Assembly: GCA_040217155.1 (NCBI GenBank)
Contig: JAVJNS010000018.1
Coordinates: 186,001 to 250,000, forward strand
Direction of reading: 5' to 3'
Source: Pelagibius sp040217155
GTDB lineage: Bacteria > Pseudomonadota > Alphaproteobacteria > Kiloniellales > Kiloniellaceae
DNA length: 64,000 bases
Below, one piece after another: positions 60,095-64,000 of the stretch. The first letter of the stretch is position 1, and the number at the start of each line of letters is the position of its first letter. The notes under the pieces are model-generated. The model made no database searches and was not told the origin of the DNA. It saw nothing but the letters and a program-made list of their open reading frames with translations. The position numbers and the translations under genes were made by a program.

Positions 60095-61044
60095 GTGGAA
60101 AGAGCAAAGCCTTTTCGATTAGCGATGCCGGCAGCGGCACCAAGTGGCTGGCCGGCAGTCTGGTCGTCGCCTACGCGCTGGTCTGTATGATCCCACTGGT
60201 CTGGATCGTGTTGACCGGTTTCAAATCGCCACCGGACTCGATCTCCTACCCGCCGAAGGTACTCTTCGAGCCGACCCTGGAAGGCTACGTGAATCTCTTC
60301 ACCAGCCGCTCGCGCCAAACGCCGGAATACATTGAGAGCCTCGGACCACCGCAGACCTGGTACCAGGAGCTGGTACGAGGACGCAACATGGTCATCGCCG
60401 GACCCTCGCGGTTTCTTGGCCGCTACTGGAACTCCATCGTCATTGGTTTTGGGTCGACCTTCCTGGCGGTCTTCCTCGGCACCTTGGCGGCCTATGCTTT
60501 CTCGCGCTTCAAGATACCCCTGAAGGACGACCTGCTGTTCTTCATTCTCTCGACAAGAATGATGCCGCCGATCGCCGTAGCCATTCCGATTTTTCTGATG
60601 TATCGAGAACTTGGGCTCTCGGACACCGCGCTCGGCATGATCCTGCTCTATACCGCGGTGAACCTGTCGTTGTCGGTTTGGCTGCTGAAGGGGTTTGTGG
60701 ACGAGATTCCTCGCGAGTACGAGGAGGCGGCGGTAATCGATGGCTACTCGCGATTCCAGGCATTCATCAAGGTGGTCCTGCCGCAGATGCGGTCCGGCAT
60801 CGCGGCGACGGCCATCTTCTGCCTGATCTTTTCCTGGAACGAGTATGCTTTCGCGCTGCTGCTGACCAGCGGCAACGCGCAGACGGCGCCACCCTTCATC
60901 CCCATCATCATCGGCGAAGGCGGGCTCGACTGGCCGGCGGTTGCGGCGGGCACAACCCTCTTCCTGCTGCCGGTAGTGTTCTTCACCGTGCTGCTGCGTG
61001 ACCAGTTGCTGCGCGGCATCACTTTCGGAGCGGTGCGCAAATGA
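60091..61044 (+). CDS. Sugar ABC transporter permease (MalG type)
   Basis: Second permease, 317 residues. Start at 60091 is set by the ATGA overlap; the frame is open much further upstream inside the first permease. It has six helices. A periplasmic insert of about 50 residues (SRSRQTPEYIESLGPPQTW and following) is longer than in MalG. The EAA loop is EYEEAAVIDGYSRFQAFIKV. The stop overlaps the small membrane-protein gene by ATGA. Confidence 0.93.
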   Translation: MSGKSKAFSISDAGSGTKWLAGSLVVAYALVCMIPLVWIVLTGFKSPPDSISYPPKVLFEPTLEGYVNLFTSRSRQTPEYIESLGPPQTWYQELVRGRNMVIAGPSRFLGRYWNSIVIGFGSTFLAVFLGTLAAYAFSRFKIPLKDDLLFFILSTRMMPPIAVAIPIFLMYRELGLSDTALGMILLYTAVNLSLSVWLLKGFVDEIPREYEEAAVIDGYSRFQAFIKVVLPQMRSGIAATAIFCLIFSWNEYAFALLLTSGNAQTAPPFIPIIIGEGGLDWPAVAAGTTLFLLPVVFFTVLLRDQLLRGITFGAVRK

Positions 61045-61253
61045 CCGACATGGAAACCACCGGCCGGCGGCAGCGCCGCGGGCTCGGCCGAATCTTCCGT
61101 CGCGGCCCTTGGGAGAACGTGGCCACCCTGCTCATCGTCCTCGGTGTCTTCATGCTGATGCAGCCCTTCTCGGCCTGGCTCTATGGCTGGTCCTTCGGTG
61201 CCGTCCTCGCCGGGACGCTGGGCTTCGTCGTCGTCAGCCATTTTCCGGAGTAG
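61041..61253 (+). CDS. Small two-helix membrane protein of the ABC operon
   Basis: 70 residues. A basic N-terminus (RRQRRGLGRIFRRG) is followed by two hydrophobic segments at about 26-45 and 49-66. The ATGA overlap with the permease gene and the close ATPase gene (6 bases) show that it belongs to the operon. No known family is recognised. It may stabilise or regulate the transporter, as small membrane proteins do in some other ABC operons; this is inference. Confidence 0.75.
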   Translation: MTDMETTGRRQRRGLGRIFRRGPWENVATLLIVLGVFMLMQPFSAWLYGWSFGAVLAGTLGFVVVSHFPE

Positions 61254-61259
61254 GGGGCG

Positions 61260-62372
61260 ATGGCCGAAATCCAGATCCAGAACCTTAAAAAACACTTTGG
61301 CGATTTCATCGCCGTCAACGATTCCAGCTTCACCATTGAAGACGGCGAGTTCTTCGTCATGCTCGGACCGTCGGGCTGCGGCAAGACCACTACCCTCAGG
61401 ATGATCGCCGGCCTGGAGATGCCGAGCGAAGGCCGTATCTTGCTGGATGGTGAGGATGTGACTTTTAACCGCGCTTCACAGCGTGACATCGCCTTCGTGT
61501 TCCAGCTTTTCGCCCTCTATCCGCACATGACGGTGCGGCGCAATATCTCCTTTCCGCTGCGGGTCCAGGGAATTACCCGCCGTGAAGTGCGGCGACGCAC
61601 CGAAGAAGTGGCGCAGCTGCTACGCATCGAGCACCTCCTCGACCGTGGCGTCGGCGGACTTGCCGCCGGTGACCGGCAGCGGGTGGCGCTCGGCCGTGCC
61701 ATCGTCCGCCAGGCCAAGGCCTTCTTGATGGACGAGCCGCTGGGCGCGCTCGACGCGGAATTCCGCGACATCATGTGCGAGGAGCTACGCCTGCTGCACA
61801 ACCGCGTTGGCGCCACCACTGTCTATGTAACCCACGACCAGATCGAGGCCATGTCGATGGCCGACCGGATTTGCATCATGAACAAGGGGGAGATCCTGCA
61901 GGTCGGCCCACCGATGGAGGTCTATGCGCAGCCTGCCACGCGCTTTGTGGCCGGCTTCATCGGCAGCCCCTCGATGAATTTCCTCGACGCCGAGGGCGGC
62001 CTGCCCGCCGGCGCACGCGAGATCCGCATCCAGGGGGGCAGCGTGCCGATTCCTGAAACCCGAGAGTCCCTCGATAGCCGTACCGCCGTGCTGGGCGCCC
62101 GGCCTGAGCACATCACCATCCGCGACGACGGCTCGCTGCGCGGCGAAGTCTTCGCCGTCGAATACATGGGTGCGCGCCAGATGATTACCGTGGACACGCC
62201 GGCAGGGCGTTTACGCGTGCGTGCGCCCAATACCGTAGCCGTCGACTACGGCGAGACGGTGGGCCTGACCTTCGATGCCGAGCGGCTGGTGGTTTTCAAT
62301 GGGGAGACGGACCGCGCGGTCGCCAGCACGCTTTTTGAGGCGCCGCTGGTGCGGGGGGGCGCCCATGGCTGA
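61260..62372 (+). CDS. ABC transporter ATP-binding protein 1 (atypical signature)
   Basis: Cytoplasmic ATPase of the sugar importer, 370 residues with a C-terminal MalK-like TOBE domain (from about 245). Walker A GPSGCGKTT is at 36-44, Q-loop Gln82, Walker B FLMDEP at 155-160, and the switch His is in VTHDQ. The signature, normally LSGGQ, reads LAAGD (134-138). Since the partner ATPase has a normal LSGGE, the two composite ATP sites are probably unequal. It overlaps the second ATPase gene by 8 bases. Confidence 0.93.
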   Translation: MAEIQIQNLKKHFGDFIAVNDSSFTIEDGEFFVMLGPSGCGKTTTLRMIAGLEMPSEGRILLDGEDVTFNRASQRDIAFVFQLFALYPHMTVRRNISFPLRVQGITRREVRRRTEEVAQLLRIEHLLDRGVGGLAAGDRQRVALGRAIVRQAKAFLMDEPLGALDAEFRDIMCEELRLLHNRVGATTVYVTHDQIEAMSMADRICIMNKGEILQVGPPMEVYAQPATRFVAGFIGSPSMNFLDAEGGLPAGAREIRIQGGSVPIPETRESLDSRTAVLGARPEHITIRDDGSLRGEVFAVEYMGARQMITVDTPAGRLRVRAPNTVAVDYGETVGLTFDAERLVVFNGETDRAVASTLFEAPLVRGGAHG

Positions 62373-63423
62373 GGCAGCACTCAAGTCGGTGACCAAGCGT
62401 TTTGGCGAGACCACCGCCGTGTCGAACCTGTCGCTCAACATCACCGACGGCGAATTCATCGTGTTGCTCGGCCCGACGGGAGCCGGCAAGACGACCACCC
62501 TGCGTCTCTTCGCCGGCCTCGACCGTCCTGAAGAGGGCTCTGTGGAGATCGCAGGCGAGGACGTAACCGCCCGGGCGCCGGCAGCGCGCGACGTGGCCTT
62601 CGTCTTCCAGCAGTATTCGCTCTATCCGCACTACACTGTCTTCGAGAACCTGGCCTTTCCGCTGCGCGCGCCGGGACGCAAGCTTCCGGCGGAGGCGATT
62701 CGACGTCGAGTCCGGGAGGTCGCCGAGATGCTGCGCATCGAAAGCAAACTGAAGAACAGGGCTACGGAGCTGTCGGGCGGCGAGATGCAGCGCGTCTCCA
62801 TTGGCCGCGCCCTGGTGCGCGAGCCTAGTATGTTTCTCATGGACGAACCGCTGTCGTCCCTCGACGCCAAGCTGCGCGAGGATCTGCGCGTCGAGTTGAA
62901 ACGCATTCAGCGCGAATTGGGCGCTACGATCGTCTACGTCACCCATGACCAACTGGAGGCCATGACCCTGGCCGACCGTATCGGCGTCCTCTCGGAGGGC
63001 CGGCTGGTTCAAGTCGACGATCCGCGCGAGATTTACGAACGCCCGGACAGCATCTATGCCGCGCAGCGCCTCGGCTCTCCTTCGATCAACTTGCTCGCGC
63101 CCGGCACCCTGGGCGTGCAGCACGGCCCGTCCGGCACGCGCACGCTGGGTGTGCGGCCGGAGGATGTGGTGCTGAACGGTGCCGGCGTGCCGGCCTCCGT
63201 CTTGACCCTGGAGCACCTGGGCGTCGAATCCATCGCGCTGCTTCAGGTGCCGGGAGCGAACGGGGCCGCGCAGCAAGTTCACGCCTTGCTCGGCTGCCAG
63301 CGCGGCATCGCCGAGGGCGACAGCGTCTCGGCCTCCGTACGGCCGGGAGCGGTGCTCTACTTCGACGACGCCGGCCGCCGCATTGCGGCAGGAAGCACCA
63401 CTTCAAGGGAGAGGCAGCCATGA
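62365..63423 (+). CDS. ABC transporter ATP-binding protein 2
   Basis: Second ATPase of the importer, 352 residues from the ATG at 62365, which overlaps the first ATPase gene. Walker A GPTGAGKTT, Q-loop VFQQYSLYPH, signature ELSGGEMQRVSIGRA, Walker B MFLMDEPLSSLD and VTHDQLEAM are all canonical. A C-terminal TOBE-like domain starts near residue 235. Two different ATPases in one operon are typical of glycerol- and polyol-type transporters. The stop overlaps dhaL by ATGA. Confidence 0.93.
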   Translation: MAEAALKSVTKRFGETTAVSNLSLNITDGEFIVLLGPTGAGKTTTLRLFAGLDRPEEGSVEIAGEDVTARAPAARDVAFVFQQYSLYPHYTVFENLAFPLRAPGRKLPAEAIRRRVREVAEMLRIESKLKNRATELSGGEMQRVSIGRALVREPSMFLMDEPLSSLDAKLREDLRVELKRIQRELGATIVYVTHDQLEAMTLADRIGVLSEGRLVQVDDPREIYERPDSIYAAQRLGSPSINLLAPGTLGVQHGPSGTRTLGVRPEDVVLNGAGVPASVLTLEHLGVESIALLQVPGANGAAQQVHALLGCQRGIAEGDSVSASVRPGAVLYFDDAGRRIAAGSTTSRERQP

Positions 63424-64000
63424 CCGCCGCTCAAGTGACTCTATCGCTTCAACGGCTGATCGAGGCTGCGCAAGCGACTGTCGCCGCTCACGCCGAAGAA
63501 CTGACCGCGCTCGACCAAGCGATCGGCGACGGCGATCACGGCCACAACATGGTGCGTGGCTTCACGGCCATGCAGGCGGCCGCCGCGGAGATTGCTGCCC
63601 AGCCCTTCGGCAAGGCCCTGCACAAGGCCGGCATGACCTTGGTGATGAAGGTTGGTGGCGCTTCCGGACCGCTTTACGGTTCGCTGCTCATGGCCATGGG
63701 CAAGGCGCGGGAAGACGCGCCGACGGATAGCGCCGCTCTCGCGGCAGTCGTCCAAGCCGGGGTCGAGGCCGTTAAGGCGCGCGGTAAATCCGATGCCGGC
63801 GCCAAAACCATGCTCGATGTTCTGGTGCCGGTACAGGCTGCTCTGGCAGAGGGTGGTGGCATCGCCGCAGTGCGCTCTGCCGCCGACGCGGGGTTGGCCG
63901 CCACGAAGCCAATGCTCGCGACCAAGGGGCGCGCGTCCTTCCTGGGCGAGCGGTCGATTGGGCACCTCGATCCGGGTGCCCGCTCCTGCGCGTTGCTGGT
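63420..64000 (+). CDS. dhaL: Dihydroxyacetone kinase L subunit (partial, cut by right edge)
   Basis: ADP/ATP-binding subunit of a DhaK-type kinase. Reading from the ATG at 63420 gives 193 codons to the edge; the usual length is about 210. The Mg-nucleotide motif is ALDQAIGDGDHGHNM with Asp32, Asp37 and Asp39. Later blocks MKVGGASGPLYGSL and SDAGAKTMLDVLVP match the family. The ATGA overlap with the transporter ATPase ties kinase to uptake. A dhaK gene is expected just to the right. The substrate could be dihydroxyacetone or a tetrulose. Confidence 0.92.
   Translation, partial: MTAAQVTLSLQRLIEAAQATVAAHAEELTALDQAIGDGDHGHNMVRGFTAMQAAAAEIAAQPFGKALHKAGMTLVMKVGGASGPLYGSLLMAMGKAREDAPTDSAALAAVVQAGVEAVKARGKSDAGAKTMLDVLVPVQAALAEGGGIAAVRSAADAGLAATKPMLATKGRASFLGERSIGHLDPGARSCALL

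Overview
The window is GC-rich and densely packed. It looks like chromosomal DNA of an alphaproteobacterium, probably of the Rhodospirillales/Kiloniellales kind. This is inferred from gene content and order (ffs-dnaX-ybaB-recR, rpmH-rnpA-yidD-yidC-engB-argB-dapD-dapE, def-fmt-truA), a CtrA-type site, an FNR-type regulator with its FNR box, and DUF2336 and DUF6134 proteins. I see no transposase, integrase, phage gene, CRISPR array or rRNA.

Layout. 1-3863: three genes of a YejABE peptide importer (yejE is cut by the left edge). 3932-12330: housekeeping genes (hisN-like phosphatase, anchored cytochrome c, kdsB, pheA, nudC, a DUF6134 protein, the SRP RNA gene, dnaX, ybaB, recR). 12434-20590: a DUF4139 protein, a small conserved unknown, rmuC, def-fmt-truA, a membrane protein, dapE and dapD. 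20591-31529: a diguanylate cyclase with a DUF2336 partner behind a CtrA box, argB, engB, the yidC-yidD-rnpA-rpmH operon with a clear promoter, a TVP38-type membrane protein, a Cys-rich NPC-repeat exported peptide and an orphan histidine kinase. 31543-38481: rRNA methyltransferase, gamma-glutamyltransferase, Fnr with its FNR box, gpt, a DUF4864 protein and an OmpA-like lipoprotein. 38801-38877: tRNA-Arg(ACG).

To the right of the tRNA the character changes to accessory catabolism. 38983-43082 holds a GntR regulator, a Gfo/Idh oxidoreductase and a relic of an isopropylmalate-dehydrogenase-like gene, divergent from a four-carbon sugar-acid kinase/decarboxylase pair (OtnK-OtnC). 43134-57295 is the most interesting part. 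It encodes a TSUP carrier, LeuC/LeuD-like hydro-lyase subunits, an enolase-superfamily enzyme, a TauD-like dioxygenase, an isocitrate-lyase-superfamily lyase, a TctCBA tricarboxylate transporter, an SDR, a PrpD-family protein, a CaiB-type CoA-transferase, a crotonase and a GntR regulator. Six near-identical palindromes (consensus TTGTCKACAA) lie in the intergenic regions of this block, two in each of three regions. They are good candidate operators for one GntR regulon. I infer a pathway for a branched or substituted dicarboxylic acid; the substrate is unknown. 57712 to the right edge is a binding-protein-dependent sugar/polyol ABC transporter with two ATPases, leading into a dihydroxyacetone-kinase L subunit (dhaL) cut by the edge.

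Start sites were chosen by family length, Shine-Dalgarno sequences and ATGA/GTGA overlaps. Functions rest on motif recognition by eye, without database searches.
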